Shown: positions 1-11,570, numbered from the stretch's first letter. The stretch: 64,000 nt of DNA from Prunus persica (GCF_000346465.2 NC_034011.1:16161213-16225212), one strand, 5' to 3'. The notes: generated by a model from the sequence alone, not told the origin. Numbers and translations are program-made.

Positions 1-185
1 TGTGCTCCAACATTTCTTCTTCAATTGTTGTCTTTAAGGAAAACATGGTTTTATCTTCTTTGATCTTCCACTTACACAAAGTGTCATTGTTGTCTTCTGA
101 CGGTTGTACCTTAACGACATCCCAAAATTGCTGACCATGTAGATACGACTTCATACACATCGCACATATGTTGTAATTTTTGTTG
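1..185 (-). pseudogene. Ty1/copia-type gag (UBN2/DUF4219) fragment
   Basis: The minus strand reads openly through this stretch and off the window's left edge. The translation contains YNICAMCMKSYLHGQ, then FWDVV, then KWKIKEDKTMFSLKTTIEEE. This is the usual N-terminal order of the gag polyprotein family found in plant Ty1/copia elements and related domesticated genes (a tryptophan-rich first motif, then the K-A-lysine-rich helix). No start codon or flanking LTR is visible, so it is a partial copy. A larger element may continue to the left of the window. Family assignment is from pattern memory only. Confidence 0.6.
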
Positions 186-189
186 TTAA

Positions 190-3100
190 CACTAACTTTA
201 ATACATCAAGTAATGTGGCAGTTTCTTATCTACTTCACAAACAAAATGTGAGCATCAAGAATTTGCAATTGGCAGATTCCTTATACAAGAAATAGTGAAA
301 AACTAGACACCTAAACCCTTTAAACTCCCCACAAAGATTAATAACCTCTCCTCCTATGTGACACAATTAAATGCAGCACTCTAAACCTTTAAGTAGGAGA
401 AACTAAATATGACCAACTAGCGTCCACCCATTTAGCACATCTATTTTTTAAGGTACCCAAAAATTTTAGAGTCATACAATCGATAAAACACCGGTATAAA
501 TAAAATCAAGGATGAATGAGTTGTTCCAAGAAAAGCCATTTGAACAAATTGATGCACATGTCTTAATTGTCAACTCCATAAATTATAGCACAATACATTC
601 ACATGAGATAAGAAAATAAACATGAGTATTTGGAAAAACAAACAAATGTATCTAACTCTTACGTCTGTTCACAATCTATGGTCTGCTTCCGCAAGAAGCT
701 TTGCCTCCAACTAGAAAAGAACATGTGCATAATAACCATCACAATTGTCTCGCCCCATTGAAAACCTAAAAATGTAGAGCATTAATTCAATTATCTTTTA
801 CATGATGTAAAATTCTAGGATTCTTCACATGTTGTAAGTCTCCATTGGCAAGCTTCCTGTGTACATTTTCAATGAAATGGGGGAGCATATGGCAGGGAGG
901 AAGTAGCACTCATCTGTGGGCTCGAATTTTCTAGCTCACAACCAAAAATGATCATCATAGTTCTCAAAACTAGGCATTAGCAAGATTCTTCTCCAAATAA
1001 GAATAGAATATTCAATCTCCTTCCAATCAAAATATAATAGAATATAACATTCTCATCACGTCACAATGGCTTCACATTAGTCAACTTAAATGCATCACTA
1101 CCGTACACGTCTTCACAACAGTCACTTTACATGCATCACCTACTAAGGTTATAAGAGCAAAAGGGAAAGTTGCAGTCAAGCTTTATTTCACATAATGTAT
1201 AATTCAAAAGTGATCACATACTAGGGTGATAAGAACAAAAGATAAAGTTGTTCACAAATTAAACTACATCAAAGTGCACACGCCATTATTAATAGGTCCC
1301 AAAATACATCACCTTAAGCACATCTCCCTCACCCAAGTAAGAGAAGTACAAATGCTTCTTGCATAGCACCATCCAATATCAAGAATGTTCTATCATCACT
1401 TGCCATCTCCAAAATTAGTCATAATACCCTAATTTGGTCATAAATAGACAAGTCATTCCACTACCCAAAAAAAATTATGCATTAGGCAACAACTCGATGT
1501 TGTTGCCCAATGTCAAAAGTCGTTACTTGAAAGTAAAGGCATTGAAAAATTGATGTTACCAGAGTTATTGCATGATACTGGTGTCTTAGGGCCCTCTAGA
1601 CTGCATGTAACAAGTGGCTTTCATTGGTTCGATCTAACTCATTACACTAGTTGTGTAGCTCGTTGATGAACTCGGTCATGTCGATGACCACAAGATCAGA
1701 AGTCATGAACTATGTAAAAAAGAAAGAAAAATTAGTGTATAGTGACAAAAAATTTAGTAATTAGCATATGATACATTACCTAGTTTTGTTTTGGATATGA
1801 TGGATGAGTTTTAAATTTTGTTTCGTTAAAAGCCAATGGCCCAACCCATGTGCTCTTTAAGCTTGTTTAATTTGTATTTGAAGTAACATTTTTACCCTTT
1901 GTATTTTATAAAGGAGTTAGATCACGCCCCAACTTTGGATTCAATCCCAAACGGAGACCATGAGGTCCCAACCACCACCAACAACGACCATGGCTAAGAA
2001 GGTCACTGCAAAGCACCAGAGAAAGGCCTTTTCCTGCAAAGCAATCGATGACGGAGAAGACGTTTTGTGCTTGTGTCAGCATCACAGGAGTTTTGTTAGC
2101 GCAAGGACCAGACTTGAGCAGCTATTTACGAAATCTAGTTTATTCAAAGCCTCGGTTCCGGAACCTTTGCATGTATGGTTGGTTCTATAACTCCTGTTCC
2201 CCTACCCATCACGTGAGTGGCTCTATGGTACCCGTTGAGAAGACAAATCTTTGTTGAGGAGACAAAAGCTTTCTCATTTATTGTACTTTTCAAATTCCAA
2301 AATTTATCTGGGGATGTGGTGCCGCTAATAAATTGCCTCAGTGTGGCTGTACTGTGAGTAAAATTTAAAACATTCTAGTTTCATTTTATGTTGCTCAACC
2401 TGATGCAATACTGATTGGGATTTTATTTTGAAGCACTAATATGATTGAATCCTTGCATAAATGTACAAATATATCTAACTAATGTTTCCAGCTTGTACCT
2501 CTTTTTTTATTTTTTATAAATATATTTTGCACAAGATATACCGATGAGGAGGCAGACACATTTGATTTTCTTCTTTGTACCAAATCTCAAATTTTTTCTT
2601 AGGAGGAATAGTACCCAAAAATTAAAAAAAATTCTATAAAAAAGGGGGAAGAATTGAAAATAGTCGTCAGAATTGAAAATACATCAACATGGTCACCTTC
2701 AGCATGCAAGCATAAACCCATTCAGATCTAAGAAGGTAGAATACCTAAACCTGTTATGTTGGGTGTAGAATATGCAATATAGTTTCTGAAACAGACGAAA
2801 CCTAAACTAAACCCAAAACCTAAACTACATTGCAGAATGAAGAATGAACAATATGTATTAGAGCATTGGTTTTCTTACGGTTTTTTGTCAAAAAATATAA
2901 TGAACAATCGACTTCGATCGTTGGTGGTCGCTGTTGATGGGAACGAACGTCTCTGAAATTTTGGGGAATAGTGTGGGACTGTTGAGGGCGGTTTCTGGAA
3001 GTGAAGATGAAAGGTCGCGCGAACTGGTTTTTGGTGTAGCATTCAATTTGAGTAGATGTCGTTTCTGGTTAGGTTTTTAGTGTGTTGATGTTGTTTTGAC

Positions 3101-5680
3101 AGCTGTATTTTGGTTTAAAACTAAATACTGAAATTTGACAATAATGGCATATGTTGTAATTTTTATGTTCTTTAATTATATTTTGGTAAAAGTAGGTACT
3201 ACTTTTTGGTCTTTGGCCTAATTAGATGAAATTGTATTCCTATCTTCCAAATTAGTAAAGTATTTTGTGTTTTACAACTAAAGCTCCCAAAAAAGAATAT
3301 ATAAAAAATTTAATAAGGTTACATTCAAAGAAAGCATGATCTTACTACCACAAACTAAAGTCAAACCTGAATCTGTCAAGGTCATAAGTAGAGACTCCAG
3401 TTGCAAAGGCAACTTCACGGAGCGGCCGAACCTTGCTTGAAATGGGTGTTCATGTACAGTCCCCCTTCCAAAATAAAATATCTTCACGCAACCGCAATGC
3501 CAGGGAAGAGCACATGAATATTCCTACTCTATCCCTAAGAACACTTGATAAGAAGGTTGACAACTTGGATCGAGAGCTTTGGGAAGAGATTAAGGGTGTT
3601 GAGTCTAAAGTGATGGAGAATATGACTTCTATTGAAACCAATATATTGGATGCAGTAACGAAATCAAGGTAAAGCTTTTGATAACAATTAAAACTATGAG
3701 CATTGTTTGTTGTGGGTTCCAAGTTTTAAATTTTCATTGATTTTGCTATATATGTATGTTAGGTTTTTGGGAATGTTTTTAGTTGGGTGCTTGATTTTGT
3801 TTGTTTCTACTGAGGTTTAATTTGGTGAATTCAAAATTTGGTACAATACCTTCAATTTTATGAGTAAGAGCATGAGTATAAGAATGTCTAAGAATCTTTT
3901 CTACGAATTAGTAGGAGAACATTTTCTGTCTAAGAACACCGAGTAAAGAAAACTGCCCAAAAGTTATAGCACAAGAATATCAAAGAGCATATCTTTTTTG
4001 CAATTTAATATGTGAGAGAGATATAGAGTTTTGGAGAAGCCAATCCAAGTGGGATCTGTGGATTTAGATTTTTGTATGGAAGAGTAATAAAGGCAGCCCT
4101 TTGCTCAATAGTTTCTGATGGGGACATCATTGTCAAACGACTTAGAGTTTATAAGAGAAAGAGGTGGAAGAAAAGTAGTCATACTGTCTATAGAAAGATA
4201 ATCTTGAGCCCATAACTTTCAGAGTCAGTAATCTATATGGAATTTAAGTTTGGCATTAGACTTTGAACACATCCTAAACTAGAGGAATCTACACAATTCT
4301 TGGAAATACTTAAATTCTGAATTTTAAAGAGCATAATGTGGGCAACAAAGTTAATTAGTTTCATACCTATTTCCTACGGTGAATTCCTTGTTTGCTGATG
4401 AGTGTTGATGCTTGGTAAAAATTTAATAGCTTGAGTTAATTCTCTGTATATATTTTTGTTTGGTTTATGGGAAAATTAAAATTTTTTTGTTTTGGTTTAT
4501 CTTTGTAATTGTATTGTCTGAGATTTAAAGACAGTGTTTTACTGATAATGTAGTTCTATTCACAATCGTTACAAGGAGTCAATACATCAACTTAAATGGT
4601 GGAGGTGCAGGCATACTTTCGTATAGACAAAAATCTAAACAAAATACTCTAGTTGGTCACACCCTTGATAGATTATACACATCATAGTTGATAATAGTCG
4701 ATTTCTTGGAATTTTTATGTACTTGCCATTTCCATTTTGTAGGTTGTCATCTGACAACCAAAGAAACACAATTGGTTTTGAAGGCCCATAAAGAATCTAT
4801 GAATTTTTGAGTTGCAAGGTTATGCAAAACTGGAAACACTTGCAGCAGTAGTTCTTGCTGCTTTGTGGATTTTTTTACTAATCTAGTTCTTGCAGCTATG
4901 GGTTCAATTGCACTTTATCAGTTCTAACTATGTCATTATATGGATTATCTCCGCAAACTTTGTTGTGGTACTAGATTTATTGATATGGAATATATGTACT
5001 TTATATTCGTGACAGAATATATGTATTTTAAGTTTTGAAATTACTACCTTTCTTCTTTATATAGCAGTGAGTTGATAGAGTTTGTCAGATATTGCTTTCC
5101 AGAGATTCTTTTGAATCTTTTTATTTCAAATAACTTGTAAAATTTTCTCTGTCATTATTTGTGTTCCAATTCTGAGATTGGATCAATTGTTTCAATGTCC
5201 ATATACTAGTTCTTTGTTGCAGAGGCAACTTCATGGTGTGCCTGTTGAAAGTCATCCAGAGTAACTCTAAAACTCTCTTCATACAGTTCACCCAACCTTA
5301 ACTACCTATCCAAATCAAATGATGTGGCACTTAAAAACACCTTGAAGTTCTGCTTCACTATAGTTTATGGTGCGAGTTGATGAAACTCCAAAGTATTATT
5401 TTAAATTTATAATTTTATCCAAAAATAAAAGTTTTTTGACTTAAAAACATAGCTTTTTCACAAAGGAAAGAGAAGAGAAGAATGATTACCAAGCTCACAT
5501 AGATTCACATCATAATTGAGATGTCCATTCTCCATCAATTTCCTTGTAAGATGTTGAAGAATACCCAGATAACCTCTTTTGACAGGAAAGGTCTGTTGTG
5601 GAGAAGCCATGGAAGGTTTGGTGGAGGTAGATCTAGCTACAGAAGACCACGATTGCCGTAATACTTTGGAGCTCCCCATG
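190..5680. other. Gene-poor AT-rich region
   Basis: About 5.5 kb of AT-rich sequence without a supported gene. Short open frames at 1960-2257 (+) and 3433-3672 (+) are not recognisable. The second is lysine- and glutamate-rich and could form a short coiled coil, but it lacks neighbours, splice context or a known family. A sequence close to TGCAAAGGCAACTTCACGG near 3400 recurs as a diverged copy near 5220, so part of the interval may be old duplicated repeat. Confidence 0.5.
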
Positions 5681-5689
5681 GCCGAGAAC

Positions 5690-5938
5690 TTTCTTCTCCT
5701 TGATAACCTTTTGCCTTGTAGCCATCTTTTTTAGATCCACTATTAACGTGCTACTTGAAGTGGTCTTCACTTTTGTTGGTATAGAGAACTTCCTCTTCAC
5801 CTTTTGACAAGACCTGTCCCATTTACTTAGCCATAGCTCCTTGATTGGCAAGCAAATTTTCAAATTCAACAAGTGATGGTTGAGTCAGCCATTCTTGTAT
5901 AGCAACAACGAAGCCTCGGTATTCTAGTATCATACCAT
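5690..5938 (-). pseudogene. Ty1/copia gag relic with stop codons
   Basis: Read on the minus strand from 5938 downward, the frame gives EYRGFVVAIQEWLTQPSL, then VEFENLLANQGAMAK, a stop, MGQVLSKGEEEVLYTNKS, another stop, and a lysine-rich tail. The phrase 'FVxAIQ...PSLxExENLLAxQEAxAKQM' followed by 'KGEEEALYT' is the standard C-terminal gag region of plant Ty1/copia elements that precedes the CCHC knuckle. At least two in-frame stops make it non-functional. No pol region follows, so this is a small remnant. Confidence 0.6.
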
Positions 5939-5945
5939 GGATAAT

Positions 5946-6645
5946 TTTATTTATTTATTCTTGACAGGAACCGCCTAGGACTCCTTGGAATCCGGGACGA
6001 ATCCCGTGGTATTTCTGACATCATCTCGATGTCGGGCTCACTTACTAAAGACCAAGACTTTCTACTGAAATTTCAGCAGAGTCTCCCCTATAAAATGGAC
6101 AATTTCCAAATTTCTCAACCTATTAAAACACAGTTTAAGTATATCCGAACAGGCAACATGCTTCATAAACGATTAAACAGTTAACAAAAGGTCACCGGCC
6201 TCACAAATCAAACCCTACAGGGCAATAACAGAACACTTCTAACAGAGTTCAGTTTACAAATGAAAAGAAAGTTTGACATAATAGAAAGGATTAAAAGTTC
6301 AACCTACGTAAGATTGGGATTCGGAAGCTCGCGACCTGGCAATGCTGCTCAGTTCAGTAAACTACTGGCTGGAGGCGCAAAACAGAAAAGTGTGAGTGGA
6401 CAAAAACAAGTTTAGTTTACATTTGAAAACAACATAATATAACCTCATCGTTTAGAAAACGATGCTGAAAACCATATGCATTCAAAACCGTCATAAGCAC
6501 ATATATATAAAGTTTAGTCAAACCCATAACTAAATCCGAAAACCCAACTAATTGCCCACCCTTTCCAAGTGTGATTTCTATGTTATGTATGGCCGTGCCT
6601 AAGGGCATATCAGTTAAAGTAGATTCTTCGGGCCATTGGATTCTC
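5946..6645. repeat. Unclassified repeat, left flank of organelle insertion
   Basis: A stretch of moderate GC content with phrases such as CAGCAGAGTCTCCCCTATAA and GGAATCCGGGACGAATCCCG. It differs in texture from the AT-rich spacer on its left and carries no coding frame. Together with the block at 8890-10020 it brackets the organelle-derived sequence, so both may be halves of one LTR-type element. I cannot show terminal repeats. Confidence 0.35.
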
Positions 6646-6651
6646 ACCAAT

Positions 6652-6783
6652 GTTTGCGTTACTCAAGCCGACATTCACGCTTTCGCTTCATCCACCGCCG
6701 CTCGCGCGAGCGCTTCCCTCTAGGCGGAACGCTCCCCTACCGATGCATTTTTACATCCCACAGCTTTGGCAGATCGCTTAGGT
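6652..6783 (-). pseudogene. rrn26: Mitochondrial 26S rRNA (rrn26) fragment
   Basis: The plus strand carries CTCCCCTACCGATGCATTTT followed by TACATCCCACAGCTTTGGCA and GATCGCTTAG. These are the complement of a conserved large-subunit rRNA segment, preceded by the GC-rich CCGCCGCTCGCGCGAGCG stretch characteristic of plant mitochondrial rrn26. Only about 130 bases are present out of more than 3 kb, so it is a non-functional fragment. It marks the left part of the organelle insertion. Confidence 0.65.
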
Positions 6784-7033
6784 TCATCCCTGTAATAATC
6801 AGATGAACTAAGTTGTAGACATGAAAGCATAAGAACTCAACGGGACCTACCCCCTCGAATCAGCTACATGGACCCCTTCCTTTCTGTTGTTGCCAGCGCT
6901 TTCCCGGGCCGAGCCAGAATTTTTTTTTTTAAGGGCAGGGAAAGCCCGAAGGCTGTTATCCCAATAGGCCAGCGGGCGGAAAGAGGAGAGGGCACGGCAA
7001 TCATACTACTGCGGTCAAAAAAGCGTGTTCCCC

Positions 7034-7122
7034 TCAGATAATTAGAAATTGAGAGCAAATTGAAGAAATGACCTTAAATCTTTGTGTACTGACCCCGAAT
7101 CGAATTGTTTGGGATTCGAAAG
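7034..7122 (+). pseudogene. atpE: Plastid atpB 3' end / atpE 5' end fragment
   Basis: The sequence shows the classic plastid ATP synthase junction. The atpB reading frame ends ...ESKLKK-stop at 7069-7071, and the atpE start ATG at 7068-7070 overlaps it by four bases (ATGA). The atpE frame then reads MTLNLCVLTPNRIVWDSK, the conserved epsilon-subunit N-terminus, before homology stops abruptly at about 7122 and GC-rich linker sequence begins. Roughly 18 of about 133 codons of atpE remain, so no functional subunit can be made. It is one of the plastid tiles in the organelle insertion. Confidence 0.85.
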
Positions 7123-7311
7123 GGCTCTTGGTCACAAAAAGGAATCTACCCTTTTTTCTTCCAAAACCTTTCTTTTTTCGGTACGCCGCTCCGCGAGCAA
7201 GGAGTGCCGCACACGAGCGGAGCGAAAACAAAGCAAGAGAAATCCTTTGATTGCGTATTGAATATAGATCCATGTCTTTCTTGTTCCACTAGCTAGGACC
7301 AAATTATCACA

Positions 7312-7352
7312 TGTCCGTTTTAGATATCATTATGGGAGAAGTTGATCGTTGA
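7312..7352 (+). pseudogene. ndhH: Plastid ndhH 3' end fragment
   Basis: The frame ending at the stop codon 7350-7352 reads [14 protein letters not shown], the conserved C-terminus of plastid NADH dehydrogenase-like subunit H. It lies immediately before the ndhA start, exactly as in plastid genomes, which confirms that this tile was taken from contiguous plastid DNA. Upstream of about 7312 the match fades. Confidence 0.75.
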
Positions 7353-7353
7353 A

Positions 7354-7743
7354 ATGATAATTGATACACCAGAAGTACAAGATATTGATTCTTTTTCTAG
7401 ATTAGAGTTTTCAAAAGAGGTTTATGGAATTATATGGGTGCTTATTCCTATTTTGATTCTTGAATTGGGAATCACAATAGGCGTACTGGTAATTGTATGG
7501 TTAGAAAGAGAAATATCTGCAAGGGTACAACAACGTATTGGACCTGAATATGCCGGCCCTTTGGGAATTCTTCAAGCTCTAGCAGATAGGGCAAAACTAG
7601 TTTTCAAAGAAAATCTTCTTCCATCTAGGGGGGACACCCGTTTATTCAGTATCGGGCCATCCATAGCAGTCATATCAATTTTAGTAAGCTATTCAGTAGC
7701 TCCTTTTGGCTATCACCTTGTTTTAGCGGATCTCAATATTGGC
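7354..7743 (+). pseudogene. ndhA: Plastid ndhA exon 1 fragment, still open
   Basis: From the ATG at 7354 the frame encodes about 130 residues of the membrane subunit NdhA of the plastid NDH complex. Landmarks are [62 protein letters not shown] and [10 protein letters not shown]. Exon 1 normally runs about 50 codons further before the group II intron. Here similarity ends after DLNIG and the frame stops at 7750. There are many substitutions relative to plastid consensus (such as ISARVQQ for the usual ISAGIQQ), yet no stop codon, so it is an old copy that by chance, or through mitochondrial residence, kept its frame. It cannot yield a working subunit. Confidence 0.88.
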
Positions 7744-8290
7744 CTAAGTTAATTTTTAGGAAATATTGAATCAGACCATTTGCACTTACTTCAACAAAGG
7801 AAGCGTGGGCCTCTTCAATAGAAGAATTTTTTTTGCCTTGGTCCCAGTTCAACATTAAACAGGTCTGAACTAATTGAATACTTGTGCCAGAAATTCCTCT
7901 TCCCTCCCTCCCCCTCCCAAAAAAATTTACTTATCTTATTATTAATCAAGAATTTCACATATAGCTAGAACAACCCTCACAAATTGCAAATACTAATTTG
8001 GCCCAATCTTTTACTAAAAGGATTGAGCCGAATACAATAAAAAGATCTTATTGTATCAATCAAATACTAATATCTCTATGCAATGATTCGTTCTAACAAA
8101 TTCGTCCATTTAAATTGATTGTACCTATCCATGCGAGATAATAAAAATGGAAGATTAAGGGGGGGTAGGGGGTCGAACTAGGTGTATGGAATCTAATCGC
8201 TATAAGACAACTCTTGTCGGGGGTAGAACTCTTGCTTACAGGCTCCCTAAAACCAAGAGACGAGATAGAAGATGCATAAGATGCAGAGGA

Positions 8291-8436
8291 TACCCTTTTC
8301 CAAAAAAAAAAATCAACACACCAAGCACTACGCTTAGATTTATTGGATTTGTTGCTAAAATATCGGTATTAAACCCGAAACTCCCGGTGGATGGCCAATA
8401 ACCCAAGGAAAGGAAAGAATCGGTTACATTTTTCAT
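8291..8436 (-). pseudogene. atpF: Plastid atpF exon 1 fragment
   Basis: On the minus strand the ATG at 8436 opens [20 protein letters not shown], then [20 protein letters not shown], then LIFFFGKG. This is the first exon of the plastid ATP synthase CF0 subunit I (b subunit). The length fits the usual exon of about 145 bases. One additional phenylalanine codon lies in the T-run (FFF rather than FF). Beyond the exon the sequence does not begin with a GTGYG group II intron start, so the tile ends at about the exon border. It lies opposite in strand to the ndhA and atpE tiles. Confidence 0.85.
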
Positions 8437-8889
8437 ATTAGTTCCCAACCGTGGGTCGAATGGAATCCTATACATAAATCAGTTAATAAAAGCTTGGGAT
8501 TTTAAGGGGGCCGGCTTACGGGCCAGGCGTCTCTCTGACTTGATAACTAGTATCGCCTCCCCGCCCAGCTCTATCAGCAAGCCCTTTCTTTTGCAATACT
8601 TAATAGGGTCTCTCATGGCCCAATTATTATCACAGCGTTCTATCCCTTTTCTCGATACCGATAGATCCTATACATATTCCTCTCATTCCATCAACTAATC
8701 TTAGTCTTGAATCCCGTTGAAGGGGGGAGATTTATAAATATTTTTTATGTATTCTTCTAATACCATATATTTTATTACTTTATATTTTACTCTTTTATTT
8801 TAAAAAATGAAACTTCATAAATCAACCCATCCAAACTTTTCTATACAATTCCCAAACTAAACTTTCGAAATGTGTGCCCGCTGGCACCA

Positions 8890-10020
8890 CAAGCAAGGAA
8901 GTATCCTCATTGAGAAACAAGAACGAATGAATAGATATATATGTATATATGTATACATATGTACATATATATAAATATGACATCACCTAGTTGTACCAAG
9001 GAAACAATCCAATCGGGTATTGTTTGACTAGTCCACATGGAAGAATCGTCAATTGACCGTGTGGCTAGAGAACAAGCCGTCCAACCGAGTGACTAACTCT
9101 ACTAGCACGTACAGCCGAATCCTCGAGACTCGTCCACCTGTGACAAGTCCTACACTCGCAGACTACCCCGTTATCTCAATAATCCAATTCCATTCCATAA
9201 TTTTCGTAACCGGGGAGGTACATAGGGTAGTGCGTATAGCACTTCAACTGACATACTAAAACCGACTTTCTTTCCAAAATCTCACATCAACACCCCACGT
9301 ACCCTACACATAACCAAACATATATAGCAATTCTCGAAAATATTATATATCAACTTAAGATACTTGCAATACGCCAAAACCCAAATATATTTCCAAAAAT
9401 ATATAGAAATATCAAGTTCAACAATTAATAAAAAATAATAAACTCATTAAATAAGACATGCATAGTTTTCCATCATAAAATCAACACTTACTATTGGAAA
9501 ACAACGTCCACTCACAACTAGTCCCACACTGCTTGACCCTGAGAGGATCCCTCCTACTGTGTACGCGTGGTCGGAGTACCTATTTCAGAATACGAGTATG
9601 AAATTAACATAAAACGCTTCGAACAGTAACTTTAAATTAAAAATCCTAGTTTCCTGGGTTTCAAGTAAGTACATGAGGAATGAGACATTCCTAAAGTCCA
9701 ACTACATGTTTCGGATCATGGGATAGCCTCGGAAGACGCTCGGTCAACTGGGCGGTCAAACTTTCCAAATTGGGTCAACCGGGACCATGGGACCCACGAC
9801 CTCCTTTTTACGATCCGGAAGTTCCTATGGGTTTAACAAGGTTTAGAATACATATCCTGCAAGTTTGGTCCGGATCGAACGGTCGGATTGCTCGCGATCG
9901 TACGATCGAACGGTTATCATTTAACGTAAACTTTAAGTTATTGAATTGGAACATCCGATGCTCCAATTCACGATCCGCAAAATCTTACACGATCATAGGA
10001 ATGCCTAGATCAACATATAT
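8890..10020. repeat. Unclassified repeat, right flank of organelle insertion
   Basis: Moderate-GC sequence with many short odd phrases (GACCCTGAGAGGATCCCTCC, TACGATCGAACGGTTATC, GGTCAACCGGGACCATGGGA) and no conserved coding frame. It resembles the non-coding body of a plant LTR element. It stops where the gypsy element's 3' end region begins. An ATA(TG)TATA-rich stretch lies at 8936-8972. Confidence 0.35.
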
Positions 10021-10255
10021 TAAATTTGAGTTGATTCAGAAACAACTGTCTGGCTTGAGGGATAGGCAGAACAAGCTTGGGGCTGGGCTGGGTACCAAGG
10101 TCAAAACAACTTTCCTTGTGCAGAATATGGTCTCAGCATCTAGGCCAACTCTGGAGATTGCAGACGCCTCTATCCATCAAGAGATGCTCCTCCAACAGGA
10201 AATTTCTACCAAGAAGACCGGATTGCAAGAAACTCTTAGGAAACTAGGGCTTTGA
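9770..10255 (+). other. Unrecognised 161-codon plus-strand ORF
   Basis: A 161-codon frame on the plus strand. Its first half lies in the flanking repeat and looks random. Its second half, from about residue 88 (YIKFELIQKQLSGLRDRQNK), is rich in K, Q, L and T and ends ...QETLRKLGL, which would suit a short helical or coiled-coil segment. It runs antisense to the adjacent gypsy element, downstream of its integrase. I do not recognise it. It may be a by-product of two repeats joined at about 10.02 kb. Confidence 0.25.
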
Positions 10256-10439
10256 TCTTTTAATGAAAATGTAATAAAACTTAGTCATGAAAAATGACTA
10301 TATTTATTGAAAAATCCTGATTATTTTGGTACTTTGCGTTTTTGTTTTCTTCACAATTAAACAAAAGAAAGTAGAAAGAAAACACACAAATCATAAAATT
10401 TTTGTACAACTTAAACAACAATTCCATCCTTTTCTCATT

Positions 10440-11570
10440 TGATTCCAGGGTCTGTTTGCACTGCTTGTGAATCCCACATGGTTGGATAGAATTTCTTCAA
10501 CCATTTGCCATTGATTGGTGTAGCATGGATGTCTCTATCTTGGTCCTGTAACCTATATGCCCCCAATCCAAGGACTTGCTTAATTATGAAAGGACCTTCC
10601 CATGTGGATGACCATTTTCCATAACCAGCTACATGTGTTCCAAGGGGCAGAACTGCTTTCTAGACGATTTCTCCTTCTTCAAAACTCTTGTTTCTAACTC
10701 TTTTGTTATAGGCCCTTGCCACAGCCTGTTTCCCTGCTAAGAGTTAGTTGAGGGTATCAATTCTAGTTCTAGCAGCATTGCTTGAGAGTAGTCTTCTCCA
10801 ACCACATTGTGTTGCTGAGTAATTTTGAGAGATTGGACTGCTATTTCCATAGGTAGAACTACATCATGGCCATAGGTTAGAGTATATGGGGTCATACCAG
10901 TTGCATCAATCTTTGAAGTTCTATATGCCCAGAGAGTTTCTGATAATTTCTCATGTCATTGCTTTAGATTTTTCTCAAGCATTTTCTTGATAATGTTGAT
11001 GATTACCTTGTTACTTGATTCTACTTGTCCATTAGCTTGAGCATAATAAGGAGTGGATTGAAGTAGTTTGGACTTAAATGCTTCTACCATATCTAGCATT
11101 TCTCCAAGTATGAAAGAAGATCCCCTGTCAATTGTGATTGACTCTGGAATGCCAAATCTGTGTATAATCTGTTCTTTAATGAAAGTGATGATCTCTTAAG
11201 ATGTAGTGGATTTAATAGGTTTGGCTTCTACCTATTTGGTGAAATAGTCTGTAGCTACAATGATGAAACAGTGTTGTTTGCTACTGACTGGATAGATTTT
11301 GCCAATGAGATCCATTGCCCATCCTCTGAATGGTCATGGCTTAACCACTGGATTCATGGAAACTGAGGGAGCTTGCTGGATTGGTCCATGTCTTTGGCAA
11401 GCCTCACATCCTTTGGAATATTCAATGCAATCTTTCATCATAGTTGGCCAGAAGTAGCCATACCTTCTAATTAACCAGCACATCTTCCTTCCACCTTGAT
11501 GAGCTCCACAGATTCCTTCATGGACTTCTCCTATGACCTTCATGTATTCTTCTCTTCCTAAGCATCTCAA
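10440..11570 (-). pseudogene. Gypsy integrase (zinc finger, core, C-terminal region)
   Basis: At 11334-11570 the minus strand encodes an HHCC zinc finger: the histidines fall in VHEGICGAHQGG and the cysteines in CEACQRHGP, with RRYGYFWPTMMKDC between them. The core continues through 10930-11330 in several frames. At 10440-10620 the C-terminal module reads WEGPFIIKQVLGLGAYRLQD, then GKWLKKFYPTMW, typical of Tat integrases that lack a chromodomain. Stops and frameshifts interrupt it several times, so no active integrase is encoded. Confidence 0.75.

Larger units (their letters stand above)
6648..8735. mobile_element. Mosaic organelle-DNA insertion (NUMT with plastid pieces)
   Basis: Between 6.65 and 8.73 kb the sequence is organellar in character. 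It runs from a mitochondrial large-subunit rRNA piece through plastid atpB/atpE, plastid ndhH/ndhA and plastid atpF exon 1 (opposite strand), joined by GC-rich, direct-repeat-bearing linkers of plant-mitochondrial style, for example GGAGTGCCGCACACGAGCGG near 7200. Plastid loci that are far apart in plastid genomes sit side by side here. The simplest reading is mitochondrial DNA that had already taken up plastid fragments and was then copied into the nucleus. Edges are estimates. An assembly of several independent transfers is the alternative. Confidence 0.7.

Noticed and set aside
1960..2257. Two overlapping plus-strand frames starting with MRSQPPPTTTMAKK and MTEKTFCACV
   Set aside because: Short, mutually overlapping in different frames, unrecognised, with no splice or promoter support.
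3433..3672. 79-codon coiled-coil-like frame
   Set aside because: Overlapped by an antisense frame of similar length. No family recognised, and it sits in a gene-poor region.
6864..7296. Several open frames on both strands between the rrn26 and ndhA fragments
   Set aside because: They lie in organelle-derived linker sequence. Only the atpE start portion has a real family match.
8186..8401. Plus-strand 71-codon frame
   Set aside because: Antisense shadow of the plastid atpF exon 1 fragment.
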